Shown: positions 9,780 through 16,104, counted from the first letter of the stretch. The stretch is 17,824 nt of DNA from Euzebyaceae bacterium (GCA_013696915.1 JACCXR010000038.1:1-17824); one strand, 5' to 3'. Notes: a model not told the origin generated them from the letters alone. Made by a program: numbers and translations.

Positions 9780-10757
9780 TCAGTGCGGGCTTCTGATGCC
9801 CCTAAGCCGCCCCATGACTTGGCGCTTAATTTCAATCAATCGCTGTTCGATATGGCTCAGTTCTACCCAGCGGCGTGTCGGGTCGCCCGTGACGCTGTCG
9901 CTAGGCAGGTCAAAACCGCTTGAGATCATCTCCGCACGCGTTGCTTCATCGATGGCCCGAGGAATTCGCTGCAAGGTTGCGAAGAATTCCATGTCGTTCA
10001 CCGCCGTAGGGGCGATGTCCATCACTGTGAAGTCCACGTGACCCAGTTCCGCCAGTGCTGCAACTTGACGGACGAAACCGCGTGGGGTGAATAGCCACAC
10101 ATGGCAATCAATGTACGTTCCATCCTCGACCGAGCGTCGTACCATGTCGCGTGCCATTGCCAGTGGAAAAATAATCTTGTCTCGCCCGGGGCAGCCGCTC
10201 TGCCACGCCTCCTGAGGGGTGATGCGGACGGCCTCGTGGAAATGATCGAAAACCGCCCGTACCGATGGGCGCTCGTCGCGGTGGTAATGTGCCAGCAGCA
10301 TCTCGCCGACGGTGGTGGCGGGGCGCCGCGCATCGAAGCAGTACCGGCGGTCAGGAACCGCAAGTGATAGCCTTCCACCATCCACTATCACGTCAGCGAC
10401 ATCCTTGAGCCAGCCAATCACATCGGGCACATGCTCAATGACATGTGAGGCCACTACCCAGTCGCGAGGAATCGACGACTCGATTGCTTCAGCCAGTGAC
10501 CGTGTGCGCCCTTCCTGTATTAGCGCGACATCGACCTCAATGATGTCCTCGACTGGAAAGCCGGGATGGGCGGAATAGAAATCCCTAAGACCTTCGGCGT
10601 GATGGATATCGACGTACATGACGTCGCACTCTTCTTTTGACGCAATCGGGCTATCGAGTGGGCCTATTTCCAGACCTCGTCCCGCAGTGACGTCCAAATG
10701 TGCCAACAGCCGAGCTCGGCGAGACGGGTGGTGACCGAACTCCTCAGATAGAGTCAT
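9780..10757 (-). CDS. class I SAM-dependent methyltransferase
   Basis: Methyltransferase (325 residues) of the Methyltransf_11-like group. Motif I is GLEIGPL (28-34) and the motif II acidic residue is D50 in VMYVDIHH. The strand-4 region is VVASHVIEHVPDVIGWLKD, followed by GGRLSLAVPD. The HVIEHVPD phrase is typical of methyltransferases in cell-surface glycan and O-antigen clusters, but the substrate cannot be read from sequence. ATG 10757 was chosen because the fold begins soon after it. GGAGG lies about 15 bases upstream, which is far, and the frame stays open to 10871, so a longer N-terminus is possible. GC content is visibly lower than in secA or recQ, suggesting recent transfer. No glycosyltransferase neighbours are present, so the gene looks stranded from its original cluster. 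Confidence 0.75.
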   Translation of the reverse strand: MTLSEEFGHHPSRRARLLAHLDVTAGRGLEIGPLDSPIASKEECDVMYVDIHHAEGLRDFYSAHPGFPVEDIIEVDVALIQEGRTRSLAEAIESSIPRDWVVASHVIEHVPDVIGWLKDVADVIVDGGRLSLAVPDRRYCFDARRPATTVGEMLLAHYHRDERPSVRAVFDHFHEAVRITPQEAWQSGCPGRDKIIFPLAMARDMVRRSVEDGTYIDCHVWLFTPRGFVRQVAALAELGHVDFTVMDIAPTAVNDMEFFATLQRIPRAIDEATRAEMISSGFDLPSDSVTGDPTRRWVELSHIEQRLIEIKRQVMGRLRGIRSPH

Positions 10758-10999
10758 GCGGCTGTAGGCTTTCCTCCGTCCGTGGCTTCGAAATAGGCGC
10801 CGAGCTGAGGCGGACTCTACCTCGAGATGATGCTCTTGCCGCTCTGCTCCCAGCCGCGAGCGAGGATACACCGGTACTGGGCGTCCCGAATGCCCCGCAG
10901 TGGTCGGGGTCCGGCGCGCCGTGGGTGTGGCTGTTCAGCCGGCGCATCCCGAACTCGCGACCTCGTTGCCGAACCTGCGTGAGCTCGGGCGGGGACCCG

Positions 11000-11015
11000 G
11001 GGGGCTCAGGCCCCC
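11000..11015 (-). terminator. GC hairpin after the lipoprotein gene
   Basis: A perfect 6-bp stem (GGGGGC with GCCCCC) closes a 4-base loop, starting about 12 bases after the stop of the 11767-11027 gene. There is no T-tract. It is plausible as a rho-independent-like terminator for that gene. Confidence 0.4.
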
Positions 11016-11026
11016 GAGACGAACAG

Positions 11027-11767
11027 TCACCGGGCGCTGCGCTGCCGGCGGAACCCGAAGACCGCGAGGGCGACCGAGCCAGCGAGCCCGCCCAGCCACA
11101 CAACCCCGAACAGCGGGCGCCCGCGGACCGCGCTGGCAATCCCGCCGAGCAACCCGAGGATGACCCGCGGCAGGGCCCGCCCACCATGCAGCCCGAGCAC
11201 GCGGAAGGCGAGGTCCCCGTCGGCGATCTCGCCGTCGCGGAGCAGCGTGCCGTGGGGATAGGGGTTCTCCGTCAGGCGTTCCTGGGATTCGCCCGTCCCG
11301 TCGGGTGGCGGGGCGCTCGCGTACAGCCCGATCGGTCGGGGGCTTGTCCAGCGCACCTCGATCGCAGCGCGCTCGGGTGCGGTGACCGGCGGGTGGAAGC
11401 GGATGGGGAGCCACGCGTTGTTCGGAACCTGCGACCCGGCGACGGTGACGGTACGCAGCGCCTGACCGGTGCCGGCGTCGCGGAGCACCACCTCGAGCTT
11501 GCCGGCGGGATCGGCGGGCTGGGCGAACGTCGCCACGAGCAGGTCGGCACCCGCAAGCTCGGCGGACGTGGCCCGGAACGTCTGCCCGATCATCATGTCT
11601 GGCCCCAGTGGCAGCACCTGGTTGTGGGTGGGCTGAAACGCCTCGCCCCCCAGGCGTGCGCAGCCGATGCTCGCCAGCACGACGAGGACGACGATCACCA
11701 GCCGGCAGGCCCCCGTGACGGGCGAGCCGGCGCAGACAGCCGACGGCCTCGGTGTCGTGCCCCGCAT
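11027..11767 (-). CDS. putative lipoprotein with GQTF-type beta-sandwich and C-terminal membrane segment
   Basis: The 246-residue protein has a hydrophobic N-terminal segment ending in LASIGC (C36), a slightly atypical lipobox, so it is probably exported and possibly lipidated. The middle (about 45-190) has the pattern IGQTFRAT...ADLLVATF......G.LEVVLRD......V......NAWLPIRF.P, then an H-G-T-L-L-R-D-G-E..DGDLAFRV ending. This resembles a beta-sandwich module of extracytoplasmic proteins linked to surface glycan assembly in Actinobacteria and Chloroflexi. The C-terminus has a membrane segment (about 220-242) followed by RRQRSAR. The start is ATG 11767: a stop lies in frame just upstream, no clear ribosome site is seen, and GTG 11719 is an alternative. 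It may belong with the methyltransferase, but they are about 270 bases apart. Confidence 0.6.
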   Translation of the reverse strand: MRGTTPRPSAVCAGSPVTGACRLVIVVLVVLASIGCARLGGEAFQPTHNQVLPLGPDMMIGQTFRATSAELAGADLLVATFAQPADPAGKLEVVLRDAGTGQALRTVTVAGSQVPNNAWLPIRFHPPVTAPERAAIEVRWTSPRPIGLYASAPPPDGTGESQERLTENPYPHGTLLRDGEIADGDLAFRVLGLHGGRALPRVILGLLGGIASAVRGRPLFGVVWLGGLAGSVALAVFGFRRQRSAR

Positions 11768-12139
11768 GGGGAGTCAGGGTCGTGCGCACCGCGGTGCGGT
11801 GACGTTCCCCCATCCCCCTTTCGATCCGTACGCACGGTTTCCCGTATACGACCCCCCGATGATCTTCTGCGCTCCTGTATCCCTGCTTGACGGTCGTCCG
11901 CTGGGGACGTCGCCCTTGCGCTCTTCGGGGGTCCTGTCGTAAGGGCGGCGCTCGTCGTTCCCACACTACAAGGGTCAAGGTGGGAGGGGTTTGCGGGTCG
12001 CGCCTGCAGCCCGAGCACATCATGGTGCTCGGTGCCGCTGCCGTGCAGGACACCAGGGTGGATTACACGACCTCGCCGCCGGCCGATCTGGCCGACGAGG
12101 CCGTGGGACGGCGTCGATCGAGGTGCCGCGCCACCCGCT
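11768..12139. other. non-coding stretch upstream of the lipoprotein and nucleotidyltransferase genes
   Basis: The two flanking genes diverge from this region, so both promoters should lie in it or at its edges. The right edge is the start of the 420-bp repeat. I see no convincing promoter for the lipoprotein gene, no supportable ORF, and no RNA-like structure. Confidence 0.45.
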
Positions 12140-12559
12140 ATCGACCGGGGTGGCGGCGCGTAGCCTGGCGACGTGACCCTGGACGACGTCTTGACGGCGC
12201 TCGCTGCGCTGGAGCGCGCAGGCGTGCGGTACGCCGTCTTCGGGGGGTTGGCCATGGCGGCGCACGGCCTGGACCGCGGCACCAGGGACCTGGATCTGTT
12301 CGTCGACCCCGACCCCGACAACATCGAACGTCTGAGGTCAGCGCTGAGGGCGGTGTTCGACGACCCGGACATCGCGTTGATCACCTCCGAGGACCTCGCA
12401 GGCGACTACCCGGCGGTCCAATACGGCCCACCGGACGTCGACTACACCATCGACATCGTCAGCCGGTTGGCTGAGGTGTTCCACTTCGAGGATCTGGAGG
12501 TCGAGCGGGTCCGGGCGGGCGATGTGACCATCACGGTCGTCACCCCCGCCCACGCTGTA
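12140..12559 (+). repeat. direct repeat copy 1 (nucleotidyltransferase gene region)
   Basis: This 420-bp segment is repeated at 14613-15031 in the same orientation. By eye I count about 13 substitutions and three single-base indels, roughly 96% identity. The shared part begins about 33 bases before the start codon, includes the TAGCCT box, and ends where copy 1 runs into the 78-bp repeat. Confidence 0.92.
12161..12166 (+). promoter_or_regulatory. candidate leaderless -10 box, nucleotidyltransferase copy 1
   Basis: TAGCCT lies exactly six bases before the GTG start, and no ribosome binding site precedes the GTG. This is the arrangement expected for a leaderless transcript. The box is conserved in copy 2. 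Confidence 0.45.
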
Positions 12560-12565
12560 GTCTAG
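12173..12565 (+). CDS. nucleotidyltransferase, copy 1, C-terminally truncated
   Basis: The MNT/DUF6036-like nucleotidyltransferase is cut to 130 residues. The active-site pattern is intact: GG at 24-25, the DxD pair in RDLDLFVD (D39, D41), and further acidic residues in DVDYTIDIV (D90 and D94 region). Such proteins often act with a small partner as toxin-antitoxin-like modules that transfer nucleotides to a target. An extra C near 12550 shifts the frame relative to copy 2 (PATLYR becomes PAHAVV). The sequence then enters the 78-bp repeat, whose first bases supply the TAG stop. The C-terminal part (YRMKRDT...FGLDDD) and the partner gene are missing. Translation probably starts at GTG 12173 from a leaderless mRNA. 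It may be inactive or unregulated. Confidence 0.7.
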   Translation: MTLDDVLTALAALERAGVRYAVFGGLAMAAHGLDRGTRDLDLFVDPDPDNIERLRSALRAVFDDPDIALITSEDLAGDYPAVQYGPPDVDYTIDIVSRLAEVFHFEDLEVERVRAGDVTITVVTPAHAVV

Positions 12566-12636
12566 GCGCGGCCCGCCCCGGCGCTCCCCGCCCCACGGGA
12601 TCGTGCGGATCCGCGCCGGCAGTCCGCCCCAGGGCT
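12559..12636. repeat. 78-bp repeat, copy B (breakpoint of nucleotidyltransferase copy 1)
   Basis: Exact copy of 7895-7972 in the same orientation. It begins at the base where the homology of nucleotidyltransferase copy 1 to copy 2 ends, so it marks a recombination junction. On the minus strand it carries the same TAGACT box that precedes secA in copy A; here the box would read antisense into copy 1. Confidence 0.9.
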
Positions 12637-12982
12637 TCGCGCACTACGAGCCACGTGGACCCGACAACGACCACCGGGCGGCCCACGCTCTGCCGTGGCG
12701 CGGCGGACCGCTCAGCAGCCGCGACACCACCTGATCAAGGCTCCGCGTCGCCGGCTTCAGCCATGACGCCGCGGGGCAGCGCAGGTGGGGTAGGCGGCGG
12801 CCGTCGGCCTGTCATACGCTCGAACGGCGCATGTCGAACGGCGCATCCCGTGGGTGCCGAGCGCGAGGCCGAGTGCCGTCAGCGCGAGCATCGCGAGGAC
12901 GCCCTGGACGACGGCGACCTCGGCGATCCGACCGGCGAACGCTGACCGGGGTCCTCGTCGCGAACACGCGGCGCGAGCGTGG
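12637..12982. other. non-coding or decayed stretch
   Basis: No ORF here is supported on either strand. On the minus strand one frame without a start reads RIAEVAVVQGVLAMLALTAL and then GLALG, which could be the end of a lost membrane protein or chance. A 14-base tandem duplication (TCGAACGGCGCAT plus G or C) occupies 12820-12847. Confidence 0.4.
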
Positions 12983-13717
12983 TCAGCCGACCGTCAGCCC
13001 GTCGGGCCTGGTGACGATGCCGTCGAGGACCCGCCAGACGCCCTTCTCCTCGGCCTTGCGGCGGGCATCCTCGTCGATGTACTCGCCGGCCACGATGGGG
13101 ATCGTGGTTCCGACCAGCCGACCAAGCAGGTCTGCCCGGTCGGCCGCCCGGTCCACGTCGCCTTCATCGACGGTGTAGGACGCCTCGACGACCAGGTACA
13201 CCGGTTCGCCGTCCCGGCGCCCGCGGGCGATCGTGTCGGTCAGCCGCAGCGCCGTGGCCTCGCCGCGGGTCAGCGTGCCGTCGTCGAGGGCCTGCTCGAC
13301 AAGGTCATCGCGCGCTTCCCGGCCGAGCACCCGGATGCGCCGCGCGATCGGGGCGAAGTACGCGCTGGCCCGCTCGTCGTAGCGCCGTTCGACGACGTAG
13401 CCGACCGCCATGTCGATCCGGGGCAGGTGCTTGGCGAAGCGGTCGGCCAGGGTCTGCACGGCGATCTCGGTCCTGGTTTGCGCCTCGGCCAGGGCGTCGA
13501 CCCGCTGGGTCAGGGCCACCACCCGCTGGGTGAGGACGTCCAACTGCTGCTGGGTGCGGACCTGGGCCTCGACCAGCTGCTGCAGCGTCTGCTCGATGGC
13601 GTCGACCCGCGCGGGCAGGTCCAGGAAGCGGTCGGACAGCAGCTCACGAAGCAGCGCACCCCGCGCCTCGGGGTCGTTGCGCAGGCTGCGCAGCAGCGTT
13701 CGAATCTGCTCGTCCAT
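12983..13717 (-). CDS. coiled-coil protein with PD-(D/E)XK-like C-terminus (DUF3782-like)
   Basis: The 244-residue cytoplasmic protein has a helical N-terminus (MDEQIRTLLRSLRNDPEARG), then a long heptad-patterned coiled coil (about 35-95) in which LTQRV/ALTQRVDALAEAQTRTE repeats. The C-terminal domain includes GYVVERRYDERA and VYLVVEASYTVDEGDVDRAA. That order, coiled coil then a nuclease-like fold with a V-V-E strand, matches the poorly known DUF3782-type family found in archaea, cyanobacteria and other bacteria. No cellular role is established. ATG 13717 has no ribosome site but has TACCAT six bases upstream on the coding strand, suggesting a leaderless mRNA. The frame is open far upstream, but that part lies over the VapBC genes and is not coding. 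The gene is divergent from vapB and lies inside the nucleotidyltransferase repeats. Confidence 0.7.
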   Translation of the reverse strand: MDEQIRTLLRSLRNDPEARGALLRELLSDRFLDLPARVDAIEQTLQQLVEAQVRTQQQLDVLTQRVVALTQRVDALAEAQTRTEIAVQTLADRFAKHLPRIDMAVGYVVERRYDERASAYFAPIARRIRVLGREARDDLVEQALDDGTLTRGEATALRLTDTIARGRRDGEPVYLVVEASYTVDEGDVDRAADRADLLGRLVGTTIPIVAGEYIDEDARRKAEEKGVWRVLDGIVTRPDGLTVG

Positions 13718-13723
13718 CGGCCC

Positions 13724-13729
13724 ATGGTA
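13724..13729 (-). promoter_or_regulatory. candidate leaderless -10 box of the coiled-coil gene
   Basis: The minus strand reads TACCAT followed by six bases and then ATG 13717, with no ribosome binding site. It is the same geometry as at the nucleotidyltransferase and OB-fold genes. Confidence 0.4.
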
Positions 13730-13885
13730 GGGGGCCGCGAACAGGAGGACTGGGCGATTGTCCACATGTCGGCTGCCCGGTAGGCGGAAGCACCGTGGCT
13801 GGTTCCACGAACCACCCTCGCAGCTCGTCGCCCGATGCCTTGCAGGGTCAGCGGGTCCACCCAACAACGGTCCCAGACCGCATGG

Positions 13886-13891
13886 TAGGTT
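13886..13891 (+). promoter_or_regulatory. candidate leaderless -10 box of the vapBC pair
   Basis: TAGGTT lies seven bases before ATG 13899. No ribosome binding site is present in the interval, so a leaderless mRNA is likely. Confidence 0.4.
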
Positions 13892-13898
13892 GACTGCC

Positions 13899-14147
13899 AT
13901 GAGAACGACCATTGATGGCGCCGGTCGCCTCGTGATCCCGAAAGCACTCCGCGACGCGGCCGGCCTGGGGCCGGGAACCGAGCTGGAGATCAGCGAACGC
14001 GACGGACGAATCCAGCTGGAGGCGGCCTCCCGGCCAATGCGGCTGGTCCAACGGGACGGCTTCCTCGCGGCCGAGATAGAGGGGGACGATAGGCCGCCAC
14101 TGACGGTCGAGGAGGTGCGCGCGACCCTGGAGCGGGTCCGCCGGTGA
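13899..14147 (+). CDS. AbrB/MazE/SpoVT-type antitoxin (VapB)
   Basis: The 82-residue antitoxin begins MRTTIDGAGRLVIPKALRD, the swapped-hairpin AbrB/SpoVT DNA-binding domain, followed by AAGLGPGTELEIS. The C-terminal tail (PPLTVEEVRATLERVRR) is the part that would bind and inhibit the PIN toxin. A longer open frame reaches 13758, but the domain starts at ATG 13899, directly behind a TAGGTT box. The stop overlaps the toxin start by four bases (GTGA), so the two are translationally coupled. The pair is expected to autorepress its promoter. Both genes look intact. Confidence 0.88.
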   Translation: MRTTIDGAGRLVIPKALRDAAGLGPGTELEISERDGRIQLEAASRPMRLVQRDGFLAAEIEGDDRPPLTVEEVRATLERVRR

Positions 14148-14575
14148 ACCTGGTCGACTCTTCTGTGCTGATCGCGGCGTTCGGCCGATGGCACGTGCGT
14201 CATGCCGACGCGCGTGCCGCCATCGGGCGTGCGGACGCCATCCCGGGACATGCCGCCCTCGAGACCTACGCGGTGCTGACCGCCATGCCGCCCCCGCGCC
14301 GCGCGCCGGGGCGCTTGGTGCTGGACTTCCTGATGGCCCACTTCCCGGAGCAGGAGGGCGCTGGGGGAGGCGTGCGCTTCGCCTGCCTCGCGCCGGAGCC
14401 TGCGACGTACCGCCACGTCCTCGAAGCGGTCAGCAGCGGCGGGCCCATCGGCGGTGCCACCTTCGATGCCCTGATCGCCGCGACCGCAAGGGACGCGGAT
14501 GCGACGCTGCTGACCTTGGACCAGCGCGCTGCCGGGACCTACCAGGCGGTGGGAGCGGCGTTCGAGCTCCTGTGA
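14144..14575 (+). CDS. PIN-domain toxin (VapC family ribonuclease)
   Basis: The 143-residue PIN-domain endoribonuclease toxin keeps all four expected acidic residues: D5 in LVDSSVLI, E40 in ALETYAVL, D108 in ATFDALIAATA, and D126 in LLTLDQRA. These coordinate the metal ions that cleave RNA, typically tRNA or rRNA in VapC proteins; the exact target cannot be read here. It starts with GTG 14144 inside the antitoxin stop. The gene ends 37 bases before the second nucleotidyltransferase repeat. It is probably functional, and addiction by this pair could help keep the island in place. Confidence 0.9.
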   Translation: MNLVDSSVLIAAFGRWHVRHADARAAIGRADAIPGHAALETYAVLTAMPPPRRAPGRLVLDFLMAHFPEQEGAGGGVRFACLAPEPATYRHVLEAVSSGGPIGGATFDALIAATARDADATLLTLDQRAAGTYQAVGAAFELL

Positions 14576-14612
14576 GTCAATATGCGGTGTAGGTCGTCAT
14601 CGCCATCCTGCG

Positions 14613-15031
14613 ATCGACCGGGGTGGCGGCGCGTAGCCTGGCGGCGTGACCCTGGACGACGTCTTGACGGTTCTCGCTGCGCTGGAGCGCGCAGGCGTGC
14701 GGTACGCCGTCTTCGGGGGGGTTGGCCATGGCGGCGCACGGCCTGGACCGCGGCACCAGGGGCCTGGATCTGTTCGTCGACCCCGACCCCGACAAGATCG
14801 AACGTCTGAGGTCGGCGCTGAGGGCGGTGTTCGACGACCCGGAGATCGCGTTGATCACCTCCGAGGACCTCGCAGGCGATACCCGGCGGTCCAATACGGC
14901 CCACCGGACGTGGACTACACCATCGACATCGTCAGCCGGACGGGTGAGGTGTTCCACTTCGAGGATCTGGAGGTCGAGCGGGTCCGGGCCGGCGATGTGA
15001 CCATCACGGTCGTCACCCCTGCCACGCTGTA
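14613..15031 (+). repeat. direct repeat copy 2 (nucleotidyltransferase gene region)
   Basis: This is the second copy of 12140-12559, 419 bases long. Relative to copy 1 it has one extra G in a run (14716-14722), one base missing near 14880, and one C fewer near 15022. Homology ends because copy 1 is broken there, so copy 2 has the ancestral right flank. Confidence 0.92.
14634..14639 (+). promoter_or_regulatory. candidate leaderless -10 box, nucleotidyltransferase copy 2
   Basis: TAGCCT lies six bases before GTG 14646, as in copy 1. The spacing to the start codon is unchanged although the coding part has decayed. Confidence 0.45.
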
Positions 15032-15359
15032 CCGGATGAAGCGGGACACGGTGCGCATGCGGGATCGCGACGACGCTCTGCGCCTGGCACGAGCGTTCGG
15101 ACTCGACGACGACAGTGGGCGGGTAGAGATGGCGGTCACTCGCTACCGGTCGGTGGAGGAGATGCCGGAACCGCAGCCGGCCGCCGCGGCTTTGCAGGGA
15201 CTCGCCGCGGCCTGCGCGTCGTCGGTCATCTCCCGTGCGTTCGGTCACACGTCACGCGCTCCACGGGGCGTCTTGAGGTTCAGCTCGATCGAGGAGGCCG
15301 ACCTGCACCGGCAACAGTGGGAATCGGCCGTGGCGTCGGGCCCGGGCGGCGCTACTTGA
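14646..15359 (+). CDS. nucleotidyltransferase copy 2, frame-scrambled, joined in frame to its partner
   Basis: The open frame of 237 codons hides a damaged gene. Residues 1-25 match copy 1 (up to AVFGG). An extra G then shifts the frame, so residues 26-79 are arginine/proline/glycine-rich nonsense, and a one-base deletion near 14880 restores the frame at YPAVQYGPPDVDYTIDIV. The normal C-terminal part follows: TPATLYRMKRDTVRMRDRDD, then ALRLARAFGLDDD. The lost stretch holds the DxD active site, and its first aspartate codon (GAC in copy 1) is GGC here, so catalysis would fail even if the frame were repaired. No stop separates it from the downstream RYRSVEEM-type protein (15129). An annotation pipeline would report one protein; functionally it is a pseudogene plus a possibly live partner. 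Confidence 0.65.
   Translation: MTLDDVLTVLAALERAGVRYAVFGGVGHGGARPGPRHQGPGSVRRPRPRQDRTSEVGAEGGVRRPGDRVDHLRGPRRRYPAVQYGPPDVDYTIDIVSRTGEVFHFEDLEVERVRAGDVTITVVTPATLYRMKRDTVRMRDRDDALRLARAFGLDDDSGRVEMAVTRYRSVEEMPEPQPAAAALQGLAAACASSVISRAFGHTSRAPRGVLRFSSIEEADLHRQQWESAVASGPGGAT
15129..15359 (+). CDS. small partner protein with RYRSVEEM and RFSSIEEA motifs
   Basis: This 76-residue protein starts at ATG 15129. It has RYRSVEEMPEP near its start and RGVLRFSSIEEADLHRQQWE near its end, with a short alanine-rich helical middle. Small proteins with this two-motif layout (an RSxEEM phrase, then GV.R.RSIEEA...REAWE) are commonly encoded directly after DUF6036/MNT nucleotidyltransferases, and I infer an antitoxin-like role. 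It is in frame with the upstream gene, so it could be made alone from ATG 15129 (weak GGGCGGG upstream) or as the tail of the fusion. It overlaps the end of the convergent response-regulator gene by eight bases. No copy follows nucleotidyltransferase copy 1. Confidence 0.5.
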   Translation: MAVTRYRSVEEMPEPQPAAAALQGLAAACASSVISRAFGHTSRAPRGVLRFSSIEEADLHRQQWESAVASGPGGAT

Positions 15360-16032
15360 TCTCGAGCAGCTTCTCGCGGACCGCGTAGACGACGGCCTCC
15401 ATCCGGGAGTGCAGGTGGAGCTTCTCCAGGATGTTGCGGACGTGGTTCTTGACGGTGTTCTCGGAGATGAACAGCTGCTTGGCGATGTCGCGGTTGTTCA
15501 GGCCCTGGGCGACCAGTGTCAGGACCTCCATCTCCCGGACGGTGAGCCGGGGCGCCGGCATCTGCTGCTTCTCCTCGTCCTTGCGGGCCATGGCCGCGAA
15601 CTCGTTGAGCAGCTTGGAGGCCATCGAGGGCGAGATGAGCGACTGCCCGGCGTGCACGCTGCGGATCGCGCTGGCGACCTCCTCGATGGAGATCTCCTTC
15701 AGCAGGTAGCCGCTGGCGCCGGCCTTGATCGCGTCATAGAGGTCCTCCTCCTCGTCGCTGATCGTGAGCATCAGGATCTTCGTGTGCGGAACCGCGTCCT
15801 TGATCGCCTGGGCGGCGTCGATCCCGCCCTTCCCCGGCATGCGGACGTCCATCAGCACGAGGTCCGGCATGTGCTGCTCGGCCAGCGCGATGACCTCGTT
15901 GCCGTTGTTCGCCTCAGCCACGACTTCGATGTCCGGCTCGGACTCCAGGACCATCTCCAGGCCACGCCGGAACAGCGCGTGGTCGTCGGCGACGATCACA
16001 CGGATGGCCTCGCCTGGCCGCTTCTCGCCCAT
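15352..16032 (-). CDS. NarL/FixJ-family response regulator
   Basis: Two-component DNA-binding regulator (226 residues). The receiver domain has the acidic pair D16-D17, the phosphoacceptor D62 in LVLMDVRMPG, T90 and K112 (GYLLKE). The C-terminal LuxR-type helix-turn-helix (about 163-224) reads LTVREMEVLTLVAQG, then NNRDIAKQLFISENTVKNHV. All key residues are present, so it is probably active. No histidine kinase is in the window. It lies 72 bases downstream of the hibernation factor gene on the same strand and starts at ATG 16032, with a GGAAGG 12 bases upstream. A TAGACT box in the gap suggests its own promoter. Confidence 0.93.
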   Translation of the reverse strand: MGEKRPGEAIRVIVADDHALFRRGLEMVLESEPDIEVVAEANNGNEVIALAEQHMPDLVLMDVRMPGKGGIDAAQAIKDAVPHTKILMLTISDEEEDLYDAIKAGASGYLLKEISIEEVASAIRSVHAGQSLISPSMASKLLNEFAAMARKDEEKQQMPAPRLTVREMEVLTLVAQGLNNRDIAKQLFISENTVKNHVRNILEKLHLHSRMEAVVYAVREKLLEIK

Positions 16033-16064
16033 CTGTACGCGCCGCCTTCCCTATCCGGGTGCTC

Positions 16065-16070
16065 AGTCTA
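16065..16070 (-). promoter_or_regulatory. candidate -10 box of the response regulator gene
   Basis: The minus strand reads CTAGACTG, about 33 bases before ATG 16032. The same 8-mer precedes secA. No clear -35 box is visible. Confidence 0.35.
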
Positions 16071-16104
16071 GCCAATACGGACCAGACGGACGCTGGGCGG
16101 GTAG

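Noticed and set aside
10872..10999. Possible tRNA or small RNA gene between the methyltransferase and lipoprotein genes.
   Set aside because: No T-arm consensus or cloverleaf pairing could be found. No tRNA, rRNA or CRISPR array was seen anywhere in the window.
13718..14416. Upstream extension of the coiled-coil gene to a 477-residue protein.
   Set aside because: The extension is antisense to the well supported VapBC genes, and its sequence has no protein-like pattern. ATG 13717 with its TACCAT box explains the start.
14716..14885. Programmed ribosomal frameshifting in nucleotidyltransferase copy 2 at the G-run.
   Set aside because: A slip at the G-run could restore the catalytic frame, but the later -1 change would then require a second event, and the first aspartate codon is already lost. 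Simple decay is more likely.
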